A stretch of DNA of 64,000 bases from Nocardia sp. NBC_01327 (GCF_035958815.1 NZ_CP108383.1:1860001-1924000), one strand, 5' to 3'. Positions 1-8,837 are shown, counted from the stretch's first letter. Notes: a model not told the origin generated them from the letters alone. Numbers and translations are program-made.

Positions 1-2
1 TG

Positions 3-2273
3 CTGGTCGCGCTGCTGGACGCGGAGCCGCTGGATGCGGGTTCACATCGGGTGTCGGCGGTGTTGGAGGATTGGCGTACGAGCCTGACGGCCGATGAGCC
101 GGAACTGGTGCTGCGGCTGCTGGAGCCGGACTCCGAGGATGCGGCCGAAGCGGGTGCGCTGTGGCGGCTCGAGGTGTGCCTGCGCGTGGAAGGTGAAGCG
201 CCGCAACCGGTATTGCTGCCCGGTGATCCGCATATGGTGCGCCTCGCGGGGGAGAAGCTGGCCGCCGCCAAGCTGGCGTATCCGCGACTGCGGGATCTGC
301 CGGGTGATGCCCGCAGTATGGATCTGTACCTGCCCACCGAAGTGGTCATGGACCTGGTCGCGCACGGCGCCGCCGTATTGCAGTCCGCCGGTGCGCGATT
401 GCTGCTGCCGCGCGCCTGGCGGATTGCGGCGCCGAGCCTGCGCCTGAAGGTGCAGAGTCCGGCAGCCACCGAAACCGCCGTCGGGCTGGACGGTTTGGTG
501 TCCTTCCGCTGGGAGCTGGCGCTCGGCGAGACCACGCTGACGCCCGCCGAGATGACGCGGCTGGTGCGGTCCAAATCGGATCTGGTGCAGTTGCGCGGTG
601 AATGGGTGCAGGCCGATCACCGCACCCTCGCCGTGGCCGCCGACTACGTCTCGGGCCGCACCGACGGCACCGAGAGCAGTGTCGGCGCCCTGTTCGCGGA
701 GCTCGCCGCACATCCGGCCATCGGCGTCCCGCTCGAGCAGATCACCGCAACCGGCTGGGCCGCAGAACTTTTCGACGGCGAACACACCACCGCCCCCGTC
801 TCCGAGCCGATCGGCCTGAAGGCCCAGCTCCGCCCCTACCAGCTGCGCGGCCTGGCCTGGCTCGCCACCATGAGCCGCCTCGGCTGCGGCGCCATCCTCG
901 CCGACGATATGGGCCTCGGTAAAACGGTCCAGGTCCTGGCCCTGCTGGTCCACGAGCGCGAAACCGCTTCTGCGGCAGTCGGACCGACACTTCTGGTCTG
1001 TCCCATGTCCGTGGTGGGCAACTGGCAGCGGGAGACGGAGCGGTTCGCGCCGGATCTGCGGGTGCTGGTGCATCATGGGCCGGGCCGGCGGTCGGGGGCG
1101 GAATTCGATGCGGCGGTGGGGGATTCGGATCTGGTGGTGACCACCTATGCGCTGCTGGCCCGGGATGTGGAGGAGTTGAAGCGGCAGCGGTGGCAGCGGG
1201 TGGCGCTGGACGAGGCGCAGCACATCAAGAATGCGGGGACGCGGCAGGCGCGGGCCGCGCGGCTGGTGCCGGCGCGACATCGCCTGGCGCTCACCGGAAC
1301 TCCGGTGGAGAACCGGCTCGAAGAGCTGCGCTCGATCATGGATTTCGTCAATCCCACACTGCTGGGCAAGGCTTCGGAGTTCCATTCGCGATTCGCGGTG
1401 CCGATCGAGCGGGAGCGCGATGAGAATGCCGTCACCCGGCTGCGCGCCATCACCTCGCCGTTTGTGCTGCGCCGGGTCAAGACCGATCCGTCGGTGATCT
1501 CCGATCTGCCGGACAAGATCGAGATCACCATGCGCGCCAACCTGACCGTGGAGCAGGCCGCGCTCTATCAGGCGGTGCTCGACGATATGTCCGCCAAGCT
1601 CAAATCCGCACAGGGTATGGAGCGCAAGGGTGCGGTGCTGGCGGCGCTGACCAGGCTCAAACAGGTGTGCAATCACCCCGCGCACTATTTGAAGGACGGT
1701 TCGGCGGTGCTGAAGCGCGGCCATCACCGCTCGGGGAAATTGGCTCTGGTGGAAGACATTCTCGAATCGGTGATCGCCGACGGCGAGCGTGCGCTGCTGT
1801 TCACCCAGTTCGCCGAATTCGGTGATCTGGTGTCCCCGTACCTGTCCGAGCGTTTCGGCACGGAGGTGCCGTTCCTGCACGGCGGGGTGAGCAAGCAGCG
1901 CCGCGATGCCATGGTCACCGGATTCCAGGAGGACGAGAACGGCCCGCCGCTCATGCTGCTGTCGCTCAAGGCCGGAGGCACCGGGCTCAATCTCACCGCC
2001 GCCAATCATGTGGTGCACCTGGATCGCTGGTGGAATCCGGCGGTGGAGAACCAGGCCACCGACCGCGCCTTCCGCATCGGCCAGCGGCGCGATGTCCAGG
2101 TGCGAAAGCTGGTGTGCGTGGACACCATCGAGGAGCGGGTGGACGACATGCTGAACGGCAAACGCCAGCTCGCCGATCTGACCGTCGGCGCGGGCGAGAA
2201 GTGGATCACCGAACTGGGTGACGAGGAATTGCGCGAGCTGTTCGCCCTGGGCGCGGAGGCCGTCGGCGAATGA
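3..2273 (+). CDS. SNF2-family DEAD/DEAH-box helicase, 5' end outside window
   Basis: Carboxy-terminal part of a SNF2/Swi2-type ATP-dependent DNA translocase. The frame is open to the window edge, so the amino terminus is missing; the GTG at 51 is internal. Visible in order: a bacterial SNF2-associated region, the Walker A motif DDMGLGKT (about 905-930), the DEAQ box (1209-1220), and helicase domain 2 with LKAGGTGLNL and a DRAFRIGQ arginine-finger motif (about 1970-2090). The stop overlaps the next start by 4 bp (ATGA), so it is translationally coupled to a SWIM zinc-finger gene, a common pairing for bacterial SNF2 helicases. Its likely role is remodelling or clearing of DNA-bound protein; the exact substrate is unknown. 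Confidence 0.93.
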   Translation: MVALLDAEPLDAGSHRVSAVLEDWRTSLTADEPELVLRLLEPDSEDAAEAGALWRLEVCLRVEGEAPQPVLLPGDPHMVRLAGEKLAAAKLAYPRLRDLPGDARSMDLYLPTEVVMDLVAHGAAVLQSAGARLLLPRAWRIAAPSLRLKVQSPAATETAVGLDGLVSFRWELALGETTLTPAEMTRLVRSKSDLVQLRGEWVQADHRTLAVAADYVSGRTDGTESSVGALFAELAAHPAIGVPLEQITATGWAAELFDGEHTTAPVSEPIGLKAQLRPYQLRGLAWLATMSRLGCGAILADDMGLGKTVQVLALLVHERETASAAVGPTLLVCPMSVVGNWQRETERFAPDLRVLVHHGPGRRSGAEFDAAVGDSDLVVTTYALLARDVEELKRQRWQRVALDEAQHIKNAGTRQARAARLVPARHRLALTGTPVENRLEELRSIMDFVNPTLLGKASEFHSRFAVPIERERDENAVTRLRAITSPFVLRRVKTDPSVISDLPDKIEITMRANLTVEQAALYQAVLDDMSAKLKSAQGMERKGAVLAALTRLKQVCNHPAHYLKDGSAVLKRGHHRSGKLALVEDILESVIADGERALLFTQFAEFGDLVSPYLSERFGTEVPFLHGGVSKQRRDAMVTGFQEDENGPPLMLLSLKAGGTGLNLTAANHVVHLDRWWNPAVENQATDRAFRIGQRRDVQVRKLVCVDTIEERVDDMLNGKRQLADLTVGAGEKWITELGDEELRELFALGAEAVGE

Positions 2274-3043
2274 ACACGTACATCGACTTCAATGAGTTCG
2301 GCGAGCGCCGCCCGGTCCAGGGTGGCGTGTCCGCGCGCAGTCGCAGCGGTGCCGCCTTCGCCAAGACCTGGTGGGGCCGTTCGTTTCTCAAGGCCGTCGA
2401 GCAGGTCGCCGATGCCGGGCGCCTCACCCGCGGCCGCTCCTATGCCCGCACCGGCCAGGTGATCAGCTATCGCATGGAGCCCGGCACGGTCGCCGCCGAG
2501 GTGCAGGGCAGCCAGCCCCGCCCCTTCATCTCGGTGCTCGCGCTGCGCCAGCTGCGCGATGACCGCCTCGACGAAGTGGTGGACCTGGTCCGCGCCACCC
2601 CCGGCATGCTCGGCGAGATCGCCGCCGGCGCCCTACCGCACGCTCTCGGCCCGCTGCTGCTCCCGAACACCGCCTCCGAACTCGATTTCTCCTGCACCTG
2701 CCCCGATCCCGGCTGGCCGTGCAAGCATGTGGCGGCGGTCTGCTACATCATTGCCGAACGCCTCGACGAGCATCCCCGGGATCTGCTCACCCTGCGCGGC
2801 ATCGAATTGGACGCACTCATCGGCAGCGTCCAGAATGACAGCGCCCCAGCGGATTCCGGCGACCTCTACGGCGAGGACACGGCCCTGCCGAAGCTCCCCA
2901 AGCCCGAATTCCGCCCGGCTCCGGAAGATCTCGACGCGGTCCTGCTCCGTCAGGCCCTCCGCATGACCGCCGAGGACGAGCGCACCGCCGAAATCGGCCT
3001 CCGCCAACTCCGCTCCCTCTACCGGGTCCTCGACACCGACTGA
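2270..3043 (+). CDS. SWIM zinc-finger domain protein
   Basis: A 257-residue protein with a SWIM zinc finger of the form CxC-x6-CxH (C142, C144, C151, H153; CTCPDPGWPCKH). The rest has no recognisable catalytic domain. The ATG overlaps the helicase stop by 4 bp, so the two are made together and probably act as a helicase plus DNA- or protein-binding accessory. The association of SWIM proteins with SNF2 helicases is known from many bacteria; a specific function here is inference. Confidence 0.88.
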   Translation: MNTYIDFNEFGERRPVQGGVSARSRSGAAFAKTWWGRSFLKAVEQVADAGRLTRGRSYARTGQVISYRMEPGTVAAEVQGSQPRPFISVLALRQLRDDRLDEVVDLVRATPGMLGEIAAGALPHALGPLLLPNTASELDFSCTCPDPGWPCKHVAAVCYIIAERLDEHPRDLLTLRGIELDALIGSVQNDSAPADSGDLYGEDTALPKLPKPEFRPAPEDLDAVLLRQALRMTAEDERTAEIGLRQLRSLYRVLDTD

Positions 3044-3178
3044 CTCCCCGCCCGGCCGGTCCGTGCACGATCATCGTTGACATTCGGCCCCGTCGCGCGC
3101 CTAATTGGTGGCAGGTGCGGCCAGTTGTGGCAGATGCCCGCAATCGACCGCTCGGGTGGCAGCGATCCGGGAGTTCTC

Positions 3179-4015
3179 ATGCGTCTCAACCCCTTCGGCG
3201 GTTCCCGCCGCACCCAGCAGGCGGATGCCGTGGTCACCGGCGCGGGCAGCGGCATCGGCCGCGCCTTCGCGGTCGAACTCGGCCGGCGCGGCGGGCGGGT
3301 GATCTGCTCCGATATCGATGCCGAGCGGGCCCGGGAAACGGTCGAATTGGTCAGCGCCGCAGGGGGGAAAGCCTTCGACACCGGCTGCGATGTGAGCAGG
3401 ATCGAGCAGGTCGAGGCGCTGGCGAATACCGCCGAGCAGTGGTTCGGCAAGCCCGCCGACCTGGTGGTGAACAATGCCGGAATCGGCCGCGGCGGCGAGG
3501 TGATCGGCGATGCCCCGCTGCGCGAATGGCATCAGGTCCTCGATATCAATCTGTGGGGCGTCATCCACGGCTGCCATGTCTTCGCACCGCGACTGCGCGC
3601 GGCCGGGCACGGCAATATCGTGAATGTCGCCTCCGCTGCCGCCTTCGGCGTCGCACCGCGCATGGCCGCCTACAACGTGAGCAAGGCGGGCGTACTCGCC
3701 CTGTCGGAGACCCTGGCCGCCGAACTGTCCGGCACCGGTGTCGGCGTCACCGTGCTCTGCCCCACCGCCGTGAAAACCAATATCCTCCAGGGCGTTTCGG
3801 TCGGCAGCGAATCGATGGACGAATGGGGCGACCGCCTGCTGCGCTGGACCGGCCGCGAACCCGCCGCCATCGCCCGCACCACCCTCGATGCCGTGGACCA
3901 CGGCCGGCTGTATGTGGTCCCGCAGTTCGAGGCCAAAGTGATCTGGCAGTCCAAACGACTGCTGCCCCAGCAGTACACCCGCGCCGCCGGATTACTGGAG
4001 CGGCTGGTGCGGTAA
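3179..4015 (+). CDS. Short-chain dehydrogenase/reductase (SDR)
   Basis: Classical NAD(P)-dependent SDR of 278 residues, expected to interconvert an alcohol and a ketone. It has the Rossmann glycine motif TGAGSGIG (20-27), NNAG (98-101), and the catalytic Ser152/Tyr165/Lys169 in the usual YxxxK arrangement. The frame is open further upstream to a TTG at 3077, but the ATG at 3179 is preceded by GGGAG and starts the SDR fold at the normal distance. It lies 19 bp ahead of a diiron protein gene with its own GAAGGAG site and heads a four-gene oxidative cassette with a BVMO. The substrate is unknown; the C-terminal region is basic, which could favour membrane proximity. Confidence 0.92.
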   Translation: MRLNPFGGSRRTQQADAVVTGAGSGIGRAFAVELGRRGGRVICSDIDAERARETVELVSAAGGKAFDTGCDVSRIEQVEALANTAEQWFGKPADLVVNNAGIGRGGEVIGDAPLREWHQVLDINLWGVIHGCHVFAPRLRAAGHGNIVNVASAAAFGVAPRMAAYNVSKAGVLALSETLAAELSGTGVGVTVLCPTAVKTNILQGVSVGSESMDEWGDRLLRWTGREPAAIARTTLDAVDHGRLYVVPQFEAKVIWQSKRLLPQQYTRAAGLLERLVR

Positions 4016-4034
4016 AGCACGAAGGAGTGGAACA

Positions 4035-4958
4035 ATGGCGTTCGCATATTCCGACATGCTCACGGTCATCAAGGACCGGCAGTGGGCCCTGGTCGATATC
4101 GACTGGGACGCACCGGGAGCCGATCTGATCACCGCCGAGCAGCGGCCGAGGCTGGCGGCCTTCATGGCCGATCTGGTGTGGATCGAACACGTCGGCGCCC
4201 GCGGTTTCGCGGCGCTGACCAAGCGGGCGCCGGAGGGTCCGCTCAAGGAGATCTACCGCTACTTCCATGCCGAGGAGCAGAAGCACGCCAATGCCGAGCT
4301 GGCCCTCATGCGGCGCTGGGACATGCTCGACGGTGATGCCATGCCGGTGCCCAACAAGAACATTCGGCTCGTCATCGAACTGCTGGACCGGCTCGGCGAC
4401 GATCTGACCCTGCCGGTGCTGGGCACCGTCATCCCGTCCCTGGAGTGCGCACTCGACGGCGCACTGGTGAAATTCCTGCTCGACGAGGTGCGGGACCCGA
4501 TCTGCCACGAGGTGTTCCGGCATATCAACAGCGATGAATCCCGCCATCTCGCCGTGGGTTTCCAGGTGCTGGAGCAACTCGGCGCGGGGCCGATGCGCCG
4601 CATTGCCATCGAGACGGCCGGATACGCGTTGCGGCCCAGTCTCATGCTGGGCGCGCTGCTGTACACGCCACTGCTGTCCCGCATGTCCGCGAACATCATG
4701 GCGATGGGGCTGGATGAGCAGAAGCTGTGGAATGCGGTGCAGCGCTATGAGAAAGCGGGTGAACGCAGTCCGAGCATCCGGCGCATTCCGCTCTTCCACG
4801 TGGTGCGCCTGCACGGCCGTGCGACCATCAATCGCCTCGAGCCTTTCCAGACGATCAATGACGCCCTCAACAGGGCCATCGATCGATTCCCGATCCGCGT
4901 GCTGGGCAGGCCGCCGTCCTGGTCGGAGGCCCTGACCTTCGATCCGGTGGCGAAATGA
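4035..4958 (+). CDS. Ferritin-like four-helix diiron protein
   Basis: A 307-residue protein of a family usually labelled ferritin-like or putative diiron oxidase/reductase. The sequence shows a full carboxylate-bridged diiron ligand set in ferritin-like order: E51, E81-x-x-H84 (EEQKH), E137 and E168-x-x-H171 (ESRH). After residue 190 comes a hydrophobic segment (about 195-225) and a basic tail. RBS GAAGGAG precedes the ATG by 8 bases. The stop overlaps the next gene by 4 bp. With an SDR upstream and a BVMO downstream, a substrate hydroxylase or desaturase role is plausible, but this is inference; the reaction has not been assigned from sequence. Confidence 0.85.
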   Translation: MAFAYSDMLTVIKDRQWALVDIDWDAPGADLITAEQRPRLAAFMADLVWIEHVGARGFAALTKRAPEGPLKEIYRYFHAEEQKHANAELALMRRWDMLDGDAMPVPNKNIRLVIELLDRLGDDLTLPVLGTVIPSLECALDGALVKFLLDEVRDPICHEVFRHINSDESRHLAVGFQVLEQLGAGPMRRIAIETAGYALRPSLMLGALLYTPLLSRMSANIMAMGLDEQKLWNAVQRYEKAGERSPSIRRIPLFHVVRLHGRATINRLEPFQTINDALNRAIDRFPIRVLGRPPSWSEALTFDPVAK

Positions 4959-5641
4959 CCTCCCCGATCCGGCGGCGCGGAGTACGCGGCGAGGACGAGG
5001 GAGCCGGGGTTCGCGGCGCGAAAACCTATACCGGACAGCAGATTCACTGCACCCGCTGGCCCGCTGAACGGGACCTGCGCGGTCAGCACGTGGCGGTGGT
5101 CGGCGGCGGTCCCGCCGTCGCGCGGGTGCTGCCCGCTGTCGTCGCGCGGGCGCGCAGAGTCACTGTGTTCCAGCATGATCCGGTCTGGGTGCTGCCCGCT
5201 CCGCCGGTCCCGGGAATGCGGCAACTGCTGCGCAGCCTGCCCGAGGATCTCCTCGGCCTGCTGCCCGCCGATACCGCACCGCCGCTTCCCGGCAGCGCCC
5301 CGGCCGGGGACACGGCGGTGGGCGGGGAGAACGCGGTGGGCGGAGAGAGCGCACTGCGCTCGCTGACCATGCCGCTGCGCTGGCTCACCCACGAGGTACT
5401 TCGCCGGACCGCCGCCGTGAATCTCCGTGTGCAGGTGCGCGATTCCTGGCAGCGCCGGCAACTGACGCCCGATACCGCCGCCGGAGTCCGGCTGCACAAC
5501 AACTACTACCGGGCGCTGCGGCAGCCGAACTGCCTGCTCATCACCTGGCCGATCGCCCGGCTGGCGCCGCTCGGCATTCGCACCGTGGACGGTGTCGAAC
5601 ATCGGGTGGACTGCATCATCTACGCGGAGGACATGCCTTGA
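4955..5641 (+). CDS. Stand-alone BVMO-type NADP-binding domain protein
   Basis: A 228-residue protein that aligns to the middle of the monooxygenase encoded just downstream but lacks the N-terminal FAD-binding fold and the C-terminal third. It begins just before a BVMO-type fingerprint, YxGxxxHxxxWP (residues 25-36; F replaced by Y), followed by a nucleotide-binding loop GGGPAV (50-55), a VFQHDPVWVLP stretch matching VFQRTPIWCLP of its neighbour, and the LTP...Y, GIRT and DCIIYAED segments matching LTP...Y, GVRT and DVLIMATG. It is coupled on both sides by 4-bp overlaps (ATGA and TTGA), arguing for a translated partner protein and not debris. It may be an accessory subunit or a decaying paralogue. 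An Ala/Gly/Pro-rich insert lies at about 92-118. Confidence 0.72.
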   Translation: MTSPIRRRGVRGEDEGAGVRGAKTYTGQQIHCTRWPAERDLRGQHVAVVGGGPAVARVLPAVVARARRVTVFQHDPVWVLPAPPVPGMRQLLRSLPEDLLGLLPADTAPPLPGSAPAGDTAVGGENAVGGESALRSLTMPLRWLTHEVLRRTAAVNLRVQVRDSWQRRQLTPDTAAGVRLHNNYYRALRQPNCLLITWPIARLAPLGIRTVDGVEHRVDCIIYAEDMP

Positions 5642-7179
5642 ACAGCACAGTGGTTGACCACGAGATCATTATCGTCGGCGCCGGATTCTCCGGTATCGGC
5701 ACCGCGATCGCCCTGCGCAAGGCGGGATTCGACGATTTCCTGATCGTCGACGACGCCGACGGGGTGGGCGGCACCTGGCACTGGAATACCTATCCCGGTA
5801 TCGGCGTGGACATTCCGTCGTTCAGCTACCAGTTCTCCTTCGAGCAGCAGCACAATTGGTCGCGGGTGTACGCGCCGGGCCGGGAGTTGAAGGCGTATGC
5901 CGAACACTGTGTGAGCAAGTACGGCCTGCGCCCGCGTATTCGCTTCAGCACCACCATCACTCGCGCGGACTTCGACGACACCGTGCACGTGTGGCGACTG
6001 GAGACGGCCGATGGTGATCAGCTCACCTCCCGGTTCGTCATCGGTGCGACAGGGGTGCTGACCCGGCCCAAGACGGCGGAAATCCCTGGCGTGGAACGCT
6101 TCACCGGCATCACCATGCATACGGCGCGCTGGGATCACGACCAGGATCTGCGCGGTAAGCGCGTCGCCATCATCGGCACCGGTGCGTCCGCGGTGCAGGT
6201 GATTCCGGAGATCGCGCCGGAGGTGGAGGATCTTGTCGTCTTCCAGCGCACGCCGATCTGGTGCCTGCCGCGGCCGGATGCGGCGCTGCCCCCGGCGGTG
6301 CGGCAGCTCCTGCGGCTGCCGGGCGGACAGTTGCTCACGCGCTGGCTCAGCCAGGCGTTCGTGGAGGTCACCTTCCCGCTGGCCGCGCACTATTACAAGG
6401 TGCTGCCCATGGCGAAGCTGGGGGAGCGCTCCGGCCTGGCGCATCTGAAGCAGCAGGTGAAGGATCCGGTGGTGCGCGAGAAGCTGACGCCGAAGTACGC
6501 GGTCGGCTGCAAGCGCCCCTCCTTCTCCAATGACTATCTGAAGACGTTCAATCGCGAGAACGTGCACCTCGATACCGACCCGATCACCGAGATCACCGCA
6601 ACGGGTGTGCGCACCGGAAACACTCACCACGAGGTCGATGTCCTGATCATGGCGACCGGCTTCAAGGTCATGGAATCGGGCAATATGCCGACCTTCGATT
6701 TGCACGGCAGCGACGGTGTCCGGCTGGAGGACTGGTGGGATACGCGCAGGCTGCAGGCCTATGAAGGCGTCAGTGTGCCCGGCTTCCCCAATTTCTTCAC
6801 GATTATCGGCCCGTACGGCTACAACGGTTCCTCGTACTTCGCGCTCATCGAAATGCAGACCCGGCACATTCTGCGCCTGCTGGAGCAGGCCCGCCGCCGG
6901 CATGCGACCCGCGTCGAGGTCACCGAGGAGGCCAATGACGCCTACTTCCAGGAAATGCTCGATCGCCGTGGCTCACAGGTCTTCTGGCAGGACAGCTGCG
7001 CGCTGGCCAACAGCTACTACTTCGACAAGAACGGCGATGTGCCGCTGCGCCCCATGACCACTCCCGAAGGTTTCTGGCGCGCAGGCCATTTCGACCTGGA
7101 CCACTACCGCTTCGACACACTCGGCACGCGGCCCGCCGCCCCGGTGGCGGCTGGGGACCGAGTGCGCGACCGCTCCTGA
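5638..7179 (+). CDS. Flavin-dependent (Baeyer-Villiger type) monooxygenase
   Basis: Class B flavoprotein monooxygenase of 513 residues, using FAD, NADPH and O2 to insert oxygen next to a ketone or on a heteroatom. FAD loop GAGFSG (14-19), the GVGGTWHWNTYPG region (42-54), BVMO fingerprint FxGxxxHxxxWD (155-166) and NADPH loop GTGASA (180-185). The start is a TTG overlapping the preceding stop (TTGA); a GTG at 5650 is the alternative. Length is normal for the mycobacterial/nocardial BVMO group (EthA/MymA-like). It is last of a co-transcribed set with SDR, diiron protein and NADP-domain protein, suggesting consecutive oxidation of one substrate. The natural substrate cannot be read from sequence. 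Confidence 0.92.
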   Translation: MNSTVVDHEIIIVGAGFSGIGTAIALRKAGFDDFLIVDDADGVGGTWHWNTYPGIGVDIPSFSYQFSFEQQHNWSRVYAPGRELKAYAEHCVSKYGLRPRIRFSTTITRADFDDTVHVWRLETADGDQLTSRFVIGATGVLTRPKTAEIPGVERFTGITMHTARWDHDQDLRGKRVAIIGTGASAVQVIPEIAPEVEDLVVFQRTPIWCLPRPDAALPPAVRQLLRLPGGQLLTRWLSQAFVEVTFPLAAHYYKVLPMAKLGERSGLAHLKQQVKDPVVREKLTPKYAVGCKRPSFSNDYLKTFNRENVHLDTDPITEITATGVRTGNTHHEVDVLIMATGFKVMESGNMPTFDLHGSDGVRLEDWWDTRRLQAYEGVSVPGFPNFFTIIGPYGYNGSSYFALIEMQTRHILRLLEQARRRHATRVEVTEEANDAYFQEMLDRRGSQVFWQDSCALANSYYFDKNGDVPLRPMTTPEGFWRAGHFDLDHYRFDTLGTRPAAPVAAGDRVRDRS

Positions 7180-7182
7180 GCG

Positions 7183-8259
7183 TCAGAGATTGTCGACGTG
7201 ATAGATCCGCTGGGCGTTGACGCGGAAGACCTGTTCCAGGGCTTTCTCGTCAGCGCCGTGGTCGGTGAGAGCGGTGGCGACCGCCTCGGCCGCATTGCCG
7301 ATGCTCGTAATCGGTTTGTCCACGGGGAAATTGGAGCCCCAGAGCAGGCGGTCCGCGCCGAACACGTCGAGTGCGTGCTGCAGCAGCGGTGAAATGCGTT
7401 CCAGCAGAACGGGAATCGGAGTCGGTGCGCCGCGCGGCGGCACGGGATGGCCGAGAATGGGCATCATCAGCCCGCTCACCTTGGCCACCACATTGGCATG
7501 GGTGGCGAGCGCGGCGAGGTCGTCGCGCCACTGGACGAACAGCTCGCGCCGCTGCCCCGGATTGTGGCCGGTGAACTTGCCGACCGGCCCGAAAATACCT
7601 GCGGGCGTGCCGAGATGGTTCAGCACAATGGTCGCGTCCGGATAGCGCTGCGCCAGCGCGGTGACCTCGGGCAGCTGCTGCGAATACACCCAGGCCTCGA
7701 AGGAGAGCCCGCGCTCGGCGAGTGCGCCGAAGCCGTCCAGGAACTGTGGTGAGGTGAGCGCGCCCGGCGACTTGTTGTGCGCCCGCACGCCAGGATCGGG
7801 ATGCGATTCGACGCGGGTGCGAATGCCCCGGAAAAGCGGTGAGGCCGACCGGTGCGCATCGAGCAGTTCGGCGAACCCCGGCGCGGCCGGATCGCCCGCG
7901 CCGATGATCGCGCCCAGGGCAGGCGTATCCACCCCGAACGGCAGGCTGGCCACCCAGCGGGTCTCCTCGGCGGCCGCCAGCGGCCCGCTGCCGGACCACT
8001 CCACCTCGATGTGCACGATCGCCTCGACCGGCACGTCACCGGCATCGGTCCGATAGTCGGCGGGCAGATACGGATGCACGAACGGTTCCGGGTCGCCGAC
8101 GAATTCGCGATCCCGCCGGGGAGCCAGCCGCTTGGCCCAGTCGATGGGGACCGGCACGCGCTGGAAGAGCTTCGCCAGCCCGCTGAATTCGCGCGGCGTG
8201 GTCAGCGGATCCCACTGATGGATATGCGCATCGACGACTGTCATTCCCGCAAGGTCCAT
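7183..8259 (-). CDS. Amidohydrolase family 2 (lactonase-like TIM barrel)
   Basis: A 358-residue metal-dependent hydrolase of the amidohydrolase-2/COG3618 type, which includes L-fuconolactonase and 2-pyrone-4,6-dicarboxylate lactonase relatives. The N-terminal DAHIHQWDP carries the HxH metal motif; HIEVEW, LNHLG and LLWGSNFPVDKP are further barrel-strand motifs, the last containing the usual late active-site acid. The ATG at 8259 has GGAAGGGA upstream, preferred over a start 25 codons earlier. It is convergent with the BVMO gene, with only 3 bp between stops. Because BVMOs yield esters or lactones, a hydrolase of this kind next door is suggestive, but it is on the other strand and may be unrelated. 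Confidence 0.88.
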   Translation of the reverse strand: MDLAGMTVVDAHIHQWDPLTTPREFSGLAKLFQRVPVPIDWAKRLAPRRDREFVGDPEPFVHPYLPADYRTDAGDVPVEAIVHIEVEWSGSGPLAAAEETRWVASLPFGVDTPALGAIIGAGDPAAPGFAELLDAHRSASPLFRGIRTRVESHPDPGVRAHNKSPGALTSPQFLDGFGALAERGLSFEAWVYSQQLPEVTALAQRYPDATIVLNHLGTPAGIFGPVGKFTGHNPGQRRELFVQWRDDLAALATHANVVAKVSGLMMPILGHPVPPRGAPTPIPVLLERISPLLQHALDVFGADRLLWGSNFPVDKPITSIGNAAEAVATALTDHGADEKALEQVFRVNAQRIYHVDNL

Positions 8260-8333
8260 CTTGTCCCTTCCGTCCGGCTCGGCCTGATGCGGATTGTTCC
8301 ACGCACGGGTGCCGCACGAGCCGGATTCGGACA

Positions 8334-8365
8334 CCGGGCACGGAAATCCGGGGTGTCCGTGCCGG
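8334..8365 (-). terminator. Possible hairpin terminator after the DUF3224 gene
   Basis: Inverted repeat GGCACGGA / TCCGTGCC (8 bp, 11-base loop, extended by further C-G pairs) just past the stop of the leftward DUF3224 gene. There is no clear U-run, so intrinsic termination is uncertain. Confidence 0.35.
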
Positions 8366-8382
8366 CGTGTGGGGAAGGGTGC

Positions 8383-8790
8383 TCAGCCGAGGGTGTACTC
8401 GAACTCGATGCGGTGGGTGCCGTCGGCGTCGACGCTGATACCGCCGGTGCCGGTGATTCCGGCCAGCTCCCCGGTCCCGCTCGCGGGAACGATGAGGAAG
8501 AATTCGGCGCTCCGGTCGGTGCCGCTGGTACTGGCCGAATGCACGAAGTTGAATGCGCCGGAGCGGCCGTTCAGCGTGCCCTCGAAGGACTCCATCGCCA
8601 GATATGTTCCGGCGCCGGCGGTCTGGTCGAAGGCGGAGGTGAACAGCGTGGCCGACCGCCCGCTGATCTCGCCCTCGAACTGCTTCTCCATCAGCGAGAC
8701 GCCCACCGGGAGGGCAGTGGTGATCGCCGGGTCCGGGACCACCTCGGTGGGCGCGAACGACTTGACCTGAAAAGTTCCTTTTGCCTGCAC
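8383..8790 (-). CDS. DUF3224 domain protein
   Basis: Small beta-rich protein of the DUF3224 family; function unknown. It shows the family pattern: a GTFQVKSF start, a central FEGEISGRSATLFTSAF, a YLAMESFEGTLNGRSGAF repeat-like strand pair and a C-terminal HRIEFEYTLG. The GTG at 8790 gives the family-typical beginning (M-QAKGTF); a TTG at 8832, only 6 bp from the IcmF stop, would add 14 residues and is the alternative. It follows icmF on the same strand and is probably co-transcribed with it, though a functional link is not evident. Confidence 0.8.
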   Translation of the reverse strand: MQAKGTFQVKSFAPTEVVPDPAITTALPVGVSLMEKQFEGEISGRSATLFTSAFDQTAGAGTYLAMESFEGTLNGRSGAFNFVHSASTSGTDRSAEFFLIVPASGTGELAGITGTGGISVDADGTHRIEFEYTLG

Positions 8791-8837
8791 AGATCGGACT
8801 TTATCGGCCGGGCCCGACGCGTTCTTGGACAAACGCG

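Noticed and set aside
42-2018. A 658-codon frame antisense to the SNF2 helicase
   Set aside because: Same shadow effect; composition is unlike a protein and helicase motifs are on the + strand.
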